A stretch of 64,000 bases of DNA. It comes from Dendrolimus kikuchii. Its lineage: Eukaryota; Arthropoda; Insecta; Lepidoptera; Lasiocampidae. The stretch spans positions 12,915,887 through 12,979,886 of the forward strand of contig CM034392.1 in NCBI GenBank assembly GCA_019925095.2, read 5' to 3'. Below, piece by piece: positions 56,401 through 63,640 of this stretch. The position numbers and the translations under genes were made by a program. Under the pieces are notes generated by a model, which saw nothing but the letters and a program-made list of their open reading frames with translations, had not been told where the DNA came from and searched no databases. How positions within the stretch are numbered: position 1 is the stretch's first letter; each line of letters starts with the position of its first letter.

Positions 56401-59400
56401 CATTGAAGCTCTAGACTCTGAGCAAGGCACTCGGCCTTCTCCTCGTCATCGAACGCCTCGGTGTTGTCGGCTCTTTCTAGCGCGGGTATGACAGTAAGGG
56501 TGTCTGATCTGAGAGCTCTAGCCAGCTTCCAGTACGCCTGGTGAGTTGGTTCGATATCTCTCAACGTTCTGTCCCAACGTTGTTCCCTGACTTCCCGGAT
56601 ACGTAGTTTAACCTCGCGCTCTAGTTCGCGGAGTCGGACTCTGTTATCCTCGGTGGGATATCTGTCGTGAGCTCTGGAGGCGGCTCTCTTTTCCCTCAGC
56701 AGTACCCTCACCTCGTCCGGCAGGCATAAGTGGCGGTCATCCTCCACTGGCACCTGCCTGGACGAGTTCCGCACTGCGGATTGAAGGTGGCTGGTGAGAG
56801 CCTCGATTGCCGTCTCCGTGTCTTGGCGGGACTCGATATGGTCCGGGATGCGGTCCAGGTCTTCTGTGCTGGTTGCCTTGAGGAGAGTCTCAAGTCTCAA
56901 CCAGTCCACAGAGGTCCTAGTTTCAGATGTCTGGTCTGTCTGTGGTCCTAATCTGAGTATAACCGGACGATGGTCCGAGTCTATATCGTCCATCGTTTCG
57001 ATCGAATGGAACTGAAGGGTTACGCCCCTCAGTAATGCTAGGTCGAGAATGTTTGGGGTCCCCCAGTCGCGGTTGGGGGGGTATCTTGTGGGGGTCAAGG
57101 GAGTTAGTATATCAAACAAAAGACTGTCTGATATATTTATGAGTGCTCTGCCATTGGGGTTAGTGGTATTGCAGTTCCACTGCTCGTGTTTGCAATTCAG
57201 ATCCCCGGCTATTATAACAGCCGGGCCTAAGTTGAATAGGGCTTCTAGGTCTTTCTTATTAAGGGGTTTTTGGCATGCGAGGTATGCTGAGACTATGACT
57301 AGGGGTTGGTGGCCAGTCATTGCTAGTCTGCAGGCGGATACCTCCATACCTTCTAGTGGGGGGGTAACTAGGGGCATGCAATGTAGAGATCTTCTGAAAT
57401 AGATCAGGGTGCCGCCACCACGGCCTATCCTGTCATGTCTAGTGACCCGATAGTTAGAGATCTTTGGATCTCTATCACTCGGTTTCAGGAAGGTCTCCTG
57501 CACTAGTAGTATATCTACTTGATTGGTAACCAGGAAGTCATGGACCAAGTCGCGCTGGTTTCGAAGGCCGTTGGCGTTATAAGTCGCCAGAGTCAATGAG
57601 CGTGGTTTATTCCTACCTACATGCGCCATTTGTTACCGGTAACAAAATTTTAACTAGGTTGTTTAGTTATAACGACCTAAGTATCTGGAGGAGGTACGCG
57701 TGATCCATTTCAATCACGAGTTGATCCCGGAGGGAGGGTTGACTTGACTCTGAAACTTGTCTCAGTTTCCGAGCCAAGAGTTGGACCTCTTCTAGGTCGA
57801 AGGGCAAGCCGCACTGGCGGCATTCCGGGGAAGGCAAGCAACCCACAATGCGACACAGATACTTATCGAAACACCCGTGTTCGGTAAGTATCTGTGTCAT
57901 CCTGAAGGTCAGGGTTCCGCTTTCACGGGTGACCCATTCCATCAGCTGCGGCCTGATTGCCTCCACCGTGTAGCCGCCGGCCGCAGGGTTTTCCAACTCT
58001 TGAGACCAGATGGCGAGCATGGAGGCGGTTTCCCGCTTCCTGATCGCCTCGATTTCGACCTGCCAGAAGACCAGGCCGCGAGCGAGAGCATCCTGGGAGC
58101 GCCGCACTTTCGCCAGTAGGACTATACGGCGAATGCATTAACACCTGCCAGCCAAACTCTCGTAATTTTTGCTGAGTGGCTAAAGATGTGTGAGGTCTAG
58201 CGTTATCATGGTGAAAAACCACACCCCTTCTGTTGATTAATTCCGGCCGCTTTCTCTCAACTTTTTGCTTTAATCTCATCAGTTGGTCGCAGTACAGTTC
58301 AGAATTGATGGTCCTGCCTAGCGGTAACAGCTCATAATGAATAATGCCCTTCCAATCCCACCATACACACAGCATCACCTTGTTGCGAGTTAACCCGGGT
58401 TTCGCCACAGTCTGTGAAGCCTGACCGGCCTCTGACCACGATCTTTTTCGCACGTTCTTGTCGTACATGATCCACTTTTCATCACCAGTTATCAGCTTCT
58501 TCAAAAATGGTTCGGTTTCATTACCTCGTAATAAAGAATCACAAATGAGTACACGGTTCATTAGGTTTCTTTCAGTGAGCTCATGAGGCACCCAAATATC
58601 GAGCTTTTTTTGTGTACCCAGCTTTTTTCAAATGCGCCAAAACCGTTTTGTGGTCAATTCCCAGTTCTCCAGCTATATCGTAACTACTAATATGCCGATC
58701 TTGCTCCACTTTTTCAAAAATGGCATCAATTTTGTCCGTAACAGGGCGACCAGAGCGACGTGCATCTTTGATATCAAAATTTCCGGATTGAAAACGCTTA
58801 AACCAAATTTGCGCTACTCTCACAGATACTGCATTAGGTACATAAACAACATTTTAGTAGTAAAATTTTAAAATGTATCGAATTTCTTCATTAGATTCAC
58901 TCATTTTAACAATAAGAAAAACAAATGAAAATCACACATTTTTCTAATTTTAATTTGAAATTGTCTTCTTTAAAATTAAAACTTTTTAATGATACCAAAA
59001 CCAGCCAGATACAAATGGTATAGCCAAAGAGATCTTATTACAAGTTCATACATACTATATGCGAAAAGACTTTTTGCCCATCCTATTACACACCAAAACG
59101 TACTTATAAGTAAACAATACAATTGAAATGAAGTTCTGAATCGGTCCTAAGTCAGCATGATGCTGGTTGGCTCGACCAGCGCTGGTTTTCCGTTAGGGCC
59201 GTTCAAGTGACTTACGGATAGACAAAACAAAACAAACACAAAACAAAAAAATATATGGATGGCTACCACCCCTGGTCTAAAGTCTGTCGCCATAACAACC
59301 TTGTTGTGTGTTCCGGCATTAGTGACCAGGATCCAGTCTTCCTTAAGAGAGCAACAGCGCATTTGTAGCACCTTTGGTGTTGCAAATGTCTAATGGCGAT

Positions 59401-60486
59401 AGTAACCGCTTTCCATCAAGTGGGCCGTCTGCCTGTCTGATGAACTCCCGCAATAAAAAAAAATAAAAAATATCTGGCGATGGGTGTAATGCACATTTTA
59501 AGATGCGACATTGTTAATGACGTTAAATATTGACAGATATCGTATGTGTATACAAATTGTTTTTTAATGCTTTAAATAAGACGCATCCGCCCACAACCTA
59601 ACGGTCTTTTCATATTGAGTTAGAGTAAGTTTGTAGGGTTCTTTACGAACCATAAAGAAGCCTAAAAACTTACTTAGCACATATGTTATCTGCCAATACT
59701 AAACATCATTAACAATGGCGCATCTCAAATAATGCATTAAACCCATCGTCATATACGCACGAAACGGCCTGTATCTGTTATATTATCGTAGATAAAGCCG
59801 CACTACTAACTTAAGACTTTAAATGTTACGTGAGAATTAGTCGTACATCCATTAAACACAGACTATTTTACGAACATCTGTTTGAGACGATGGTGTCATT
59901 TCAAACAAACTGAACCATTATATTGCGTTAAAATCGATTTATATAAAGATTATATTATTGGGTTTTTAATACGACTTCGTTTGCACAGACTTACGTGTTT
60001 CTGTAGTTAATTCTTATATTTAACTAATTATTTCTAATTCTACGAATAATCGGTGAAACCATACAAAACAACATCCCATCTGAATTACTTATTTATTATT
60101 ATTACTGTTAGAAGAACATTTACTTACGATTCATCCTTTTCATATTTTTCGTATTGCAGATCGATCACTGAACGTGTAACGTCTAATGTAGGATGGGGAG
60201 CGATCACACCTCGTTTGCGTCTTTCCCTTTTATCAGGGTCTCTTGGTGGAGCTCGCACAAGATCCGCTATTGTCTTTCGTCCTGCACTGCTTTTACGATC
60301 ATCAAAGAATTCGGCATCTGAGTCTCTACTATAACCAGACTTTCCGCTCTGAACGCTCATATAACTTGTTTTTTTGCTGGCATCCATAGACGTACTAATT
60401 TTTTGCACATGTACAGTTGTGTCTCCATTTTCAGTCGGAATATCTCCATTCGTGCGTGGATTAGCGGGAACATTTTCTGGTATTTT
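44328..60486 (-). CDS. Pkg21D: cGMP-dependent protein kinase, Pkg21D-like (whole gene, 10 exons)
   Basis: Reconstructed PKG of 672 residues from the first in-frame Met (60387). Order: basic pseudosubstrate-like RRKRGVIA (56-63), CNB-A (about 90-181), CNB-B (about 190-317), linker, kinase (about 358-618) and AGC C-tail ending GWDLDF. Kinase motifs are complete: GVGGFG (368-373), Lys391, YRDLKPEN (Asp485), DFG (503-505), activation-loop Thr518, APE. The enzyme phosphorylates Ser/Thr targets when cGMP rises. [11 protein letters not shown] and [12 protein letters not shown] resemble Drosophila Pkg21D (DG1) more than foraging (DG2). All nine introns are GT/AG and phases close. Odd points: the conserved Thr/Ser after the phosphate-binding Arg is Phe177 in CNB-A and Leu300 in CNB-B, and TFCGTPEY reads TFAGTPEY. 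The N-terminus is uncertain: the frame is open upstream of Met1 to an AG at 60487-60488, so another 5' exon is possible. The 6.9 kb first intron is filled by nested transposons. Confidence 0.87.
45858..46114 (-). CDS. Pkg21D: Pkg21D exon 9 (kinase C-lobe)
   Basis: [25 protein letters not shown] and [27 protein letters not shown], the D-x-W-x-L-G and R-L-G motifs of AGC kinases. Donor GTTTGT, phase 2. Confidence 0.93.
46352..46952 (+). pseudogene. TATG-tailed LINE fragment in Pkg21D intron 8
   Basis: Open frame 46352-46822 encodes the post-RT tail of the same family as 42691 ([38 protein letters not shown]); after a frameshift the end ([15 protein letters not shown]) reaches a TATGTATGTA tail at about 46940. 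Related to but clearly diverged from the 42691 copy. Opposite strand to the host gene. Confidence 0.8.
47727..47825 (-). CDS. Pkg21D: Pkg21D exon 8 (DFG to APE)
   Basis: 33 codons holding the whole activation segment: VDFGFAKRL...[15 protein letters not shown]. Thr518 is the expected activating phosphosite; the residue two after it is Ala520 where AGC kinases usually have Cys. Acceptor TCCACAG, donor GTGAGT. Confidence 0.94.
48240..49190 (-). pseudogene. CR1-like LINE remnant in Pkg21D intron 7
   Basis: A frame at 49091-48906 reads [42 protein letters not shown], a non-LTR reverse-transcriptase thumb-region signature. Downstream to 48240 is degenerate 3' sequence including GCTAAAAGCGATTTCTTCCAGGCAACC, also present at about 10283-10310 in Sur. 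Confidence 0.65.
49265..49496 (-). CDS. Pkg21D: Pkg21D exon 7 (kinase C-lobe, catalytic loop)
   Basis: [24 protein letters not shown] and [14 protein letters not shown] with catalytic Asp485. Acceptor TTTACAG, donor GTAAAA. Confidence 0.94.
49975..50290 (-). repeat. R1-like LINE 3' scrap in Pkg21D intron 6
   Basis: GC-rich block with AATACTCACTAAAACCCCTC, the same 3' UTR feature as at 9755, 25240 and 53890, plus the phrase GGGAAACCCTTCCTCAGGGG. No ORF. Confidence 0.45.
50413..50446. repeat. (TA)n microsatellite beside a splice donor
   Basis: TA run ending about 9 bp from the exon 6 boundary of the kinase gene, unusually close to a donor site. Confidence 0.9.
50455..50671 (-). CDS. Pkg21D: Pkg21D exon 6 (kinase N-lobe, ATP loop)
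   Basis: [21 protein letters not shown] and FALKCLKK (Lys391); Q5 run in the loop before the C-helix ([13 protein letters not shown], Glu of the Lys-Glu pair in the helix). Acceptor ATTTCAG, donor GTAACA. Confidence 0.93.
50975..51075 (-). CDS. Pkg21D: Pkg21D exon 5 (CNB-kinase linker)
   Basis: 34 codons: [17 protein letters not shown] (the helix after CNB-B in PKGs) and a basic Ser-rich stretch. Acceptor TTTTACAG, donor GTAATT. Confidence 0.85.
51559..51797 (-). CDS. Pkg21D: Pkg21D exon 4 (CNB-B)
   Basis: Residues 239-317: [18 protein letters not shown] and cassette [17 protein letters not shown], then VECLTLER. Acceptor AATAG, donor GTACTA. Confidence 0.9.
52283..52452 (-). CDS. Pkg21D: Pkg21D exon 3 (CNB-A end, CNB-B start)
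   Basis: 57 codons: [15 protein letters not shown] (the W-x-L/I-x-R-x-x-F helix) and [23 protein letters not shown]. Donor chosen at GTGCGT; adding the next Val would break the alignment length. Confidence 0.88.
52898..53181 (-). CDS. Pkg21D: Pkg21D exon 2 (CNB-A)
   Basis: Residues 87-181: [16 protein letters not shown], then the beta-barrel with [16 protein letters not shown] and phosphate-binding cassette [16 protein letters not shown]. Acceptor TTTATAG, donor GTAAGT. Confidence 0.9.
53318..53412 (+). mobile_element. SINE-like element, copy 3, 5' part
   Basis: AATACAATTTTCTGCGGCCGGGAGG to GCCCGACTGGATGG, colinear with the first third of 11417-11710; continues at 59256. Confidence 0.8.
53531..53734 (-). 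pseudogene. mariner transposase, C-terminal part
   Basis: Resumes [22 protein letters not shown], which carries the third catalytic Asp at the D34D spacing, and runs to a stop near 53531 (YIL). The reading frame matches that interrupted at 58130. Confidence 0.85.
54385..57795 (-). mobile_element. Jockey-like LINE nested in the R1-like LINE
   Basis: Holds the complete ORF2 below, preceded by a short ORF1 tail (about 57790-57667, [21 protein letters not shown]) and followed by a GC-rich 3' UTR with a stem-loop (54449-54477, CGAGTGCCTTCGC-GAA-GCGAAGGCGCTCG) and a short A-rich tail (AATAAAAAAA). 5'-truncated within ORF1. Boundaries are accurate to about 10 bp; I could not read a clear target duplication. 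Confidence 0.75.
54714..57629 (-). CDS. Jockey-like ORF2: endonuclease and reverse transcriptase
   Basis: 971 codons without a stop. Residues 1-230 are an APE-type endonuclease ([41 protein letters not shown]). RT spans about 450-730: [46 protein letters not shown] (first Asp), [24 protein letters not shown] (FADD catalytic pair), [10 protein letters not shown]-terminal region follows. Length and order fit the Jockey clade. With all motifs in place the protein could be active, but ORF1 is missing so any mobility would need help in trans. Strand is the same as the host gene; the intron would be transcribed through it. Confidence 0.92.
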   Translation of the reverse strand: MAHVGRNKPRSLTLATYNANGLRNQRDLVHDFLVTNQVDILLVQETFLKPSDRDPKISNYRVTRHDRIGRGGGTLIYFRRSLHCMPLVTPPLEGMEVSACRLAMTGHQPLVIVSAYLACQKPLNKKDLEALFNLGPAVIIAGDLNCKHEQWNCNTTNPNGRALINISDSLLFDILTPLTPTRYPPNRDWGTPNILDLALLRGVTLQFHSIETMDDIDSDHRPVILRLGPQTDQTSETRTSVDWLRLETLLKATSTEDLDRIPDHIESRQDTETAIEALTSHLQSAVRNSSRQVPVEDDRHLCLPDEVRVLLREKRAASRAHDRYPTEDNRVRLRELEREVKLRIREVREQRWDRTLRDIEPTHQAYWKLARALRSDTLTVIPALERADNTEAFDDEEKAECLAQSLELQCSPTTQNVDQSHLTEVDSEVERRSSLPAETTLDPVTVEEVQDLIKSLKPRKAPGTDGINNRVLKLLPAHLIIILVSIFNAAITNCSFPAIWKEADVIGIHKPGKPANKPSSYRPISLLSALSKLYERVILSRLRDFAFSKHLIPDEQFGFRARHSCVQQVHRITEHILSHFAHRPRPIGTAALFLDVAKAFDKVWHNGLIYKLYQFGVPDRLVLILRDFLLGRSFRFRVEGTRSSPHPLTAGVPQGSALSPLLFTLYTSDIPKTPDVELALFADDTALYTSDRNRQMACVRLQAAVTELGEWFRKWRIEVNPEKSAAMFFSPGTLRSPKRASLRLKTISLYDQQIPWAKYTKYLGVTLDRNLRFNEHITIVRNRARFVMGRLAPMIDKRSKMSLRHKLTLYKTCIRPIMTYASVVFGHAKPALLDKLQIVQNKFMRRAVGAPLYMRNVDLHRDLELPSIKNYITSLSRKYFDLAPHHRNPLVVSASDYKPRRKALVRRPRNVLTDRVDVITKRLARISPPAVRTAGWQARTDRHRRRRLRRRQSRSLHVPARDVRRHSPPTG
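58130..58905 (-). pseudogene. mariner transposase, N-terminal and core part
   Basis: [21 protein letters not shown] and [13 protein letters not shown] are the mariner DNA-binding region; [12 protein letters not shown] gives the first catalytic Asp, [13 protein letters not shown] the second; the frame reaches HSPYSP where the LINE interrupts it. Two frames are needed because of a single-base shift near 58600. Confidence 0.85.
59086..59255 (-). mobile_element. Short poly(A) retroelement inserted in the SINE
   Basis: Minus strand: a T-rich start, GTAAGTCACTTGAACGGCCC, AGCGCTGGTCGAGCCAACCAG, ACTTAGGACCGATTCAGAAC, then a TA at which the mariner is inserted; its remaining end (ATGTAGTTCTGAATAAATATTTTTTCTGTCTTTC) is at 53413-53454. 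Contains an AATAAA near its end. Family not named by me. Confidence 0.65.
59256..59465 (+). mobile_element. SINE-like element, copy 3, 3' part
   Basis: Resumes at TGGATGGCTACCACCCC and ends CCGCAATAAAAAAAAATAAAAAA. The 7-bp TGGATGG is present on both sides of the insertion (53406-53412 and 59256-59262). Confidence 0.8.
60128..60486 (-). CDS. Pkg21D: Pkg21D exon 1 (N-terminus, pseudosubstrate)
   Basis: Open from a TTTTAG at 60487 to donor GTAAGT. If translation begins at the first Met (60387) the gene encodes MDASKK..., and the part above is 5' UTR; the TAG of the putative acceptor is itself an in-frame stop. If an upstream exon exists, 33 more residues (KIPENV...) are added. The segment after RRKRGVIA aligns with the PKG autoinhibitory region and inter-domain helix. 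Confidence 0.7.
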
Positions 60487-60487
60487 C

Positions 60488-61531
60488 TAAAACATAAGTT
60501 ATAAATAAATTTTGCACAAAAATAAAGGGAGCAAAAAAATGTCTAAATTGTTGGATGATTTTCAACAGGCTAACTTAACTAAACTTGTAAAATGATAGTA
60601 TATCCACAACAAATTTAAAAAATGCAAATTGTAGCTCCAAGAATCTGGTTTTTGGATCTGAATTTCAAAATTGTTCAAAAAAAAATTCGTTTCTTAACCT
60701 TTACATAGACCAGATAACTGATTTATTCAGCGTCAATTTCTTTTTTTAAAGACCTCGATACGAGCATTTCTCGCTGAGATATCGATCTCTGAATAGAAAA
60801 AGATGATTTTGCCTTTGATTATGAATATCTCAGCAACCAATGATTGCACAGAAAGTTCAAGGTGGGTTTCAAAAACTGGAATAAATTATCTTCAAGGATT
60901 AGTCACTACTTCAGCGATTTTTTTTCCAGTCATAACAAATTTGAAAAAGCAACAAAAAGGTGTTTTTGGTAAATATTTGGATAATCGAGAGACTAATCAA
61001 AAATATCGAAGAAACGTCTAAAGTTAACTCTGCCTTTTGCAGTTCAATATATCCACAAAAGCCCTATAGAGTTTCAATATAATCCAGCCAGCCGTTTCTT
61101 TGTCCCACTCGATTGAATGTTTGAAAAAATTAAATGGGCAAGTTATTTGCTCTAGAAAGCTCAATCCTTATTAATTTGAAATTCCAGATCCAAAAATGGA
61201 CACTCGGAGCTACAATTTGGTTTTTTTTTTAATTTGCTGTACAACCATTTTTCTTCAAGTTACAGCCTGGTGAACATCACCAAAAATCTAATTATCTTCA
61301 TAAAGCCTAACCCCTTATTTATTATATATACGAGGTTTATAAGTTCCTTCGAAAATATTTAAAAAGTGTTATTATATAATAATAACATTGAGAATGCGAT
61401 TATGAATACCTAATACTTTCTTTGAACTCTTTTTTATTAAGCCTGTTAACCTGGTATAACTAATATGAATAAGGGCGTTAATGGCTATAATTAGGGCCTA
61501 TAATGTACATAATCCCTATTAATATTATAAA
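60488..61531. other. 5' flank of the kinase gene, no feature seen
   Basis: AT-rich. No supported upstream coding exon could be identified; the first exon or promoter may be here or beyond the window. Confidence 0.45.
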
Positions 61532-62557
61532 TCCCTATTAATATTATAAATGCGAAAGTAACTCTGTCTGTCTGTCTGTCTGTTCCGGTTTCACGGAAAA
61601 ACGACTGGACCGATTTGGCTGACACTGAGTATATATATATTTTCGATGCCGAGAATGAACATAGAATACCGTTTATCCCGGAAAATGGGATAGTTTCCGG
61701 GATAAAAATATATTTGTCTGTTTGTTTGTTATGCTTTTACGGAAAAACTAATGGGCCGATTTGGCTGAAATGTACGTATGTGAATTAAATACCGAGGGTG
61801 GACAAGGGATACTTTTCATTTTGGCCTTTTCGGTCATTTTGGCCATTTAGGCCATTTTATTTATTTTGGTTCATTTGGCAATTTTGGTCATTTTGGCCAT
61901 TTTAGTCATTTTGGTCATTTTAGCCATTTCGGTTATTTTGGCCATTTTGGTCATTTTGGCCATTTCAGTCATTTGGCCTTTTTGGTCATTTCAGTCATTT
62001 TGGCCTTTTTGTTCATTTTGGCCTTTTTGGTCATTTTGGTAATTTTAGTCATTTTGGTCATTTTAGCCATTTCGGTTATTTTGGCCATTTTGGTCAATTT
62101 GCCATTTCGGTCATTTGGCCTTTTTGGTCATTTCAGTCATTTTGGCCTTTTTGGTGATTTTCGCCATGTCGGTCATTTTAGCCTTTTTGGTCATTTTGGC
62201 CATTTTAGTAATTTTGGCCTTTTTGGCCATTTCGGTCATTTTGGCCTTTTTGGCCATTTCGGTCATTTTGGCCTTTTTGGTCATTTTAGCCATTTTGACC
62301 TTTTTGATCATTTTGGCGATGTCGGTCATTTTGGCCTTTTTGATCATTTTGGCCATGTCGATCATTTTGGCCTTTTTGGTCATTTTGGCCATTTCAGTCA
62401 ATTCGGTAATTTTGGGCCATTTAGGCCATTTTGGTCACTTTGGCCATACGTTTTATCGCAAAAATAAAACTAAAATGAAAGTGTTAGTGAGAAACTAATC
62501 ATTTCTCAAGTTATAGGTATAATAAAAATTAACCCCTATCCCTATTAATATTTAATG
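61532..62557 (+). mobile_element. Helitron of the 9-bp-minisatellite family, 3' end missing
   Basis: 5' end TCCCTATTAATATTATAAATGCG (first 20 as given: TCCCTATTAATATTATAAAT), CTGTCTGTCTGTCTGTT run and GGACCGATTTGGCTGA block, then a 9-bp array. It runs directly into a second copy that starts at 62558, and lacks the terminal hairpin and CTAG. Same family as 765-2425, opposite orientation. Confidence 0.7.
61825..62455. repeat. 9-bp minisatellite (ATTTTGGTC/ATTTTGGCC type)
   Basis: About 70 units of TTTTGG(T/C)CA variants; frames across it give hydrophobic Leu/Val/Ile/Phe ORFs that are artefacts. Confidence 0.9.
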
Positions 62558-63212
62558 TCCCTATTAAACCCTATTAATATTATAAATGCGAAAGTAACTC
62601 TGTCCGTCTGTTCCGTTTTCACGGAAAAACTACGGGACCGATTTGGCTGAAACTCAATATATATACATTTTCGATGCCGAGAATGAACATAGGATATTTT
62701 TTATCCCGAAAAATGGGATAGTTTCCGGGATAAAAATATATTTGTCTTTTTGTTTGTTATCCTTTTATGGAAAGACTATTGGACCGATTTGGCTGAAACT
62801 CGGTACATATATAATTTGAATACCGAGAGTGGCCAAGGGATACTTTTTATCCCGGGAACTAGGACTGGTTTTGTGATTTTGTCCATTTCGTCCACTGGGT
62901 CTACTGGGTCCGTTGGGTCCACTGGGTCCACTTTGTCCACTGGATCCACTGGGTCCAGTTGGTCCACTGGGTCCACTGGGTCCACTTGGTCCACTTGGTC
63001 CATGTTATCTATTTTGTCTTTTTTGTCAAGTTTTGTCATTTATGTAGTTTACATATAGACGGGGGTGGTATAGTTTGCGATATAAAATTAAGTGAATCTT
63101 TCGGGGGCAAATACATAAAAAAATAATACAATGTAACCTGTACTACTTGCTCTTTAAACAAGAGACACGCACTAGAGGTTGAACCGCGGCGCAGCCGCGG
63201 GGTAAATTCTAG
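62558..63212 (+). mobile_element. Complete short Helitron of the 9-bp-minisatellite family
   Basis: From TCCCTATTAAACCCTATTAA to hairpin CCGCGGC-GCA-GCCGCGG (63184-63200), GGTAAATTCTAG and T. 655 bp. The central array is a different 9-bp motif, GTCCACTGG. No coding capacity. Confidence 0.8.
62880..63005. repeat. 9-bp minisatellite (GTCCACTGG)
   Basis: About 14 units, much more GC-rich than the array of the neighbouring Helitron. Open frames (Ser-Thr-Gly repeats) are artefacts. Confidence 0.92.
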
Positions 63213-63612
63213 TTTACTTATAATATAAATAATTTAACAGCAAATCTATTCATGATTTATTTTTGCAGTGATTTTTATTTATCATAATTAACACTATCAT
63301 AATTTTTGGCGTTCAAATTTGATCAAGATAATCTCTAAAAAATAAATGTCTGGAAGTAATTATATGCCGACTGAAATTCGTACGTACTCTAGTATAATTC
63401 AGCACGATTACGATTCATTATCAGGTTAAAAACCTAATCAAATTCCAAGTAAATCGATATCGTTTACAATGTTTTTTTAATACTTTGCACTGATTTAAAT
63501 TGTATTCCTTGCTATTTTGAATACTTCTTATTGGCAAACTTCAAAGTAACTACATATTTTAAAACCAGTTATCGCAATAGGACCGTAATCAGCAACAGAG
63601 TGATTTTGGCCC

Positions 63613-63640
63613 CGAGGGCAATATACTGATATTGCCCTCG
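63613..63640. repeat. Perfect 12-bp hairpin, 4-nt loop
   Basis: CGAGGGCAATAT-ACTG-ATATTGCCCTCG at the edge of a GC-rich block that runs to about 63950. Confidence 0.9.

Larger units (their letters stand above)
53749..58117 (-). mobile_element. R1-like LINE, 5'-truncated, interrupted by a Jockey-like LINE
   Basis: Flanked by 14-bp repeats AGGACTATACGGCG (53735-53748, 58118-58131). At its 5' side (58107-57800) it encodes [23 protein letters not shown] and a CRQCG zinc-type motif; after the inner element the frame resumes (54385-54092) with [18 protein letters not shown] and [23 protein letters not shown], both typical of the R1-clade C-terminus. A 3' UTR with the CCACTAAAACCACCC block and an A7 tail ends at 53749. 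RT is not included, having been lost by 5' truncation. Confidence 0.8.
53455..59083 (-). mobile_element. mariner transposon split by a LINE
   Basis: TA-flanked; ends TTAGGTTGGGGAAAAGTTTCTTCGCAT (left, first 20: TTAGGTTGGGGAAAAGTTTC) and the related right end ATGCGAAAAGACTTTTTGCC. Without the insertion it is about 1.27 kb, the usual mariner size. Coding remnants: start [16 protein letters not shown] (58905), HTH part (58823-58581), catalytic core (58591-58130), C-terminal part (53734-53531). Defects: stop and small deletion near the start, a frameshift in an A7 run near 58600, and the LINE insertion. Confidence 0.85.
53318..59465. mobile_element. Five-level nested transposon stack in Pkg21D intron 1
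   Basis: Outer to inner: SINE-like element (53318-53412 and 59256-59465, plus); short poly(A) retroelement (remnants 53413-53454 and 59086-59255, minus) with 7-bp duplication TGGATGG; mariner (53455-59083, minus) at a TA; R1-like LINE (53749-58117, minus) with 14-bp duplication; Jockey-like LINE (about 54385-57795, minus). Removing each layer restores continuity of the one outside. The stack takes up about 6.1 of the 6.9 kb intron. Confidence 0.85.

Noticed and set aside
54721..57402. Several open frames on the plus strand within the Jockey-like element
   Set aside because: GC-rich antisense shadows of ORF2; no motifs of their own.
60803..61021. Possible upstream exon of the kinase or separate small gene
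   Set aside because: Plus-strand frame without family motifs or convincing start or splice context.
61973..62498. Open frames encoding hydrophobic Phe/Leu/Ile repeats resembling membrane proteins
   Set aside because: Entirely minisatellite-derived and inside a Helitron.
62750..63058. Ser-Thr-Gly-rich repeat protein
   Set aside because: Created by the GTCCACTGG array; no start context or flanking gene structure.
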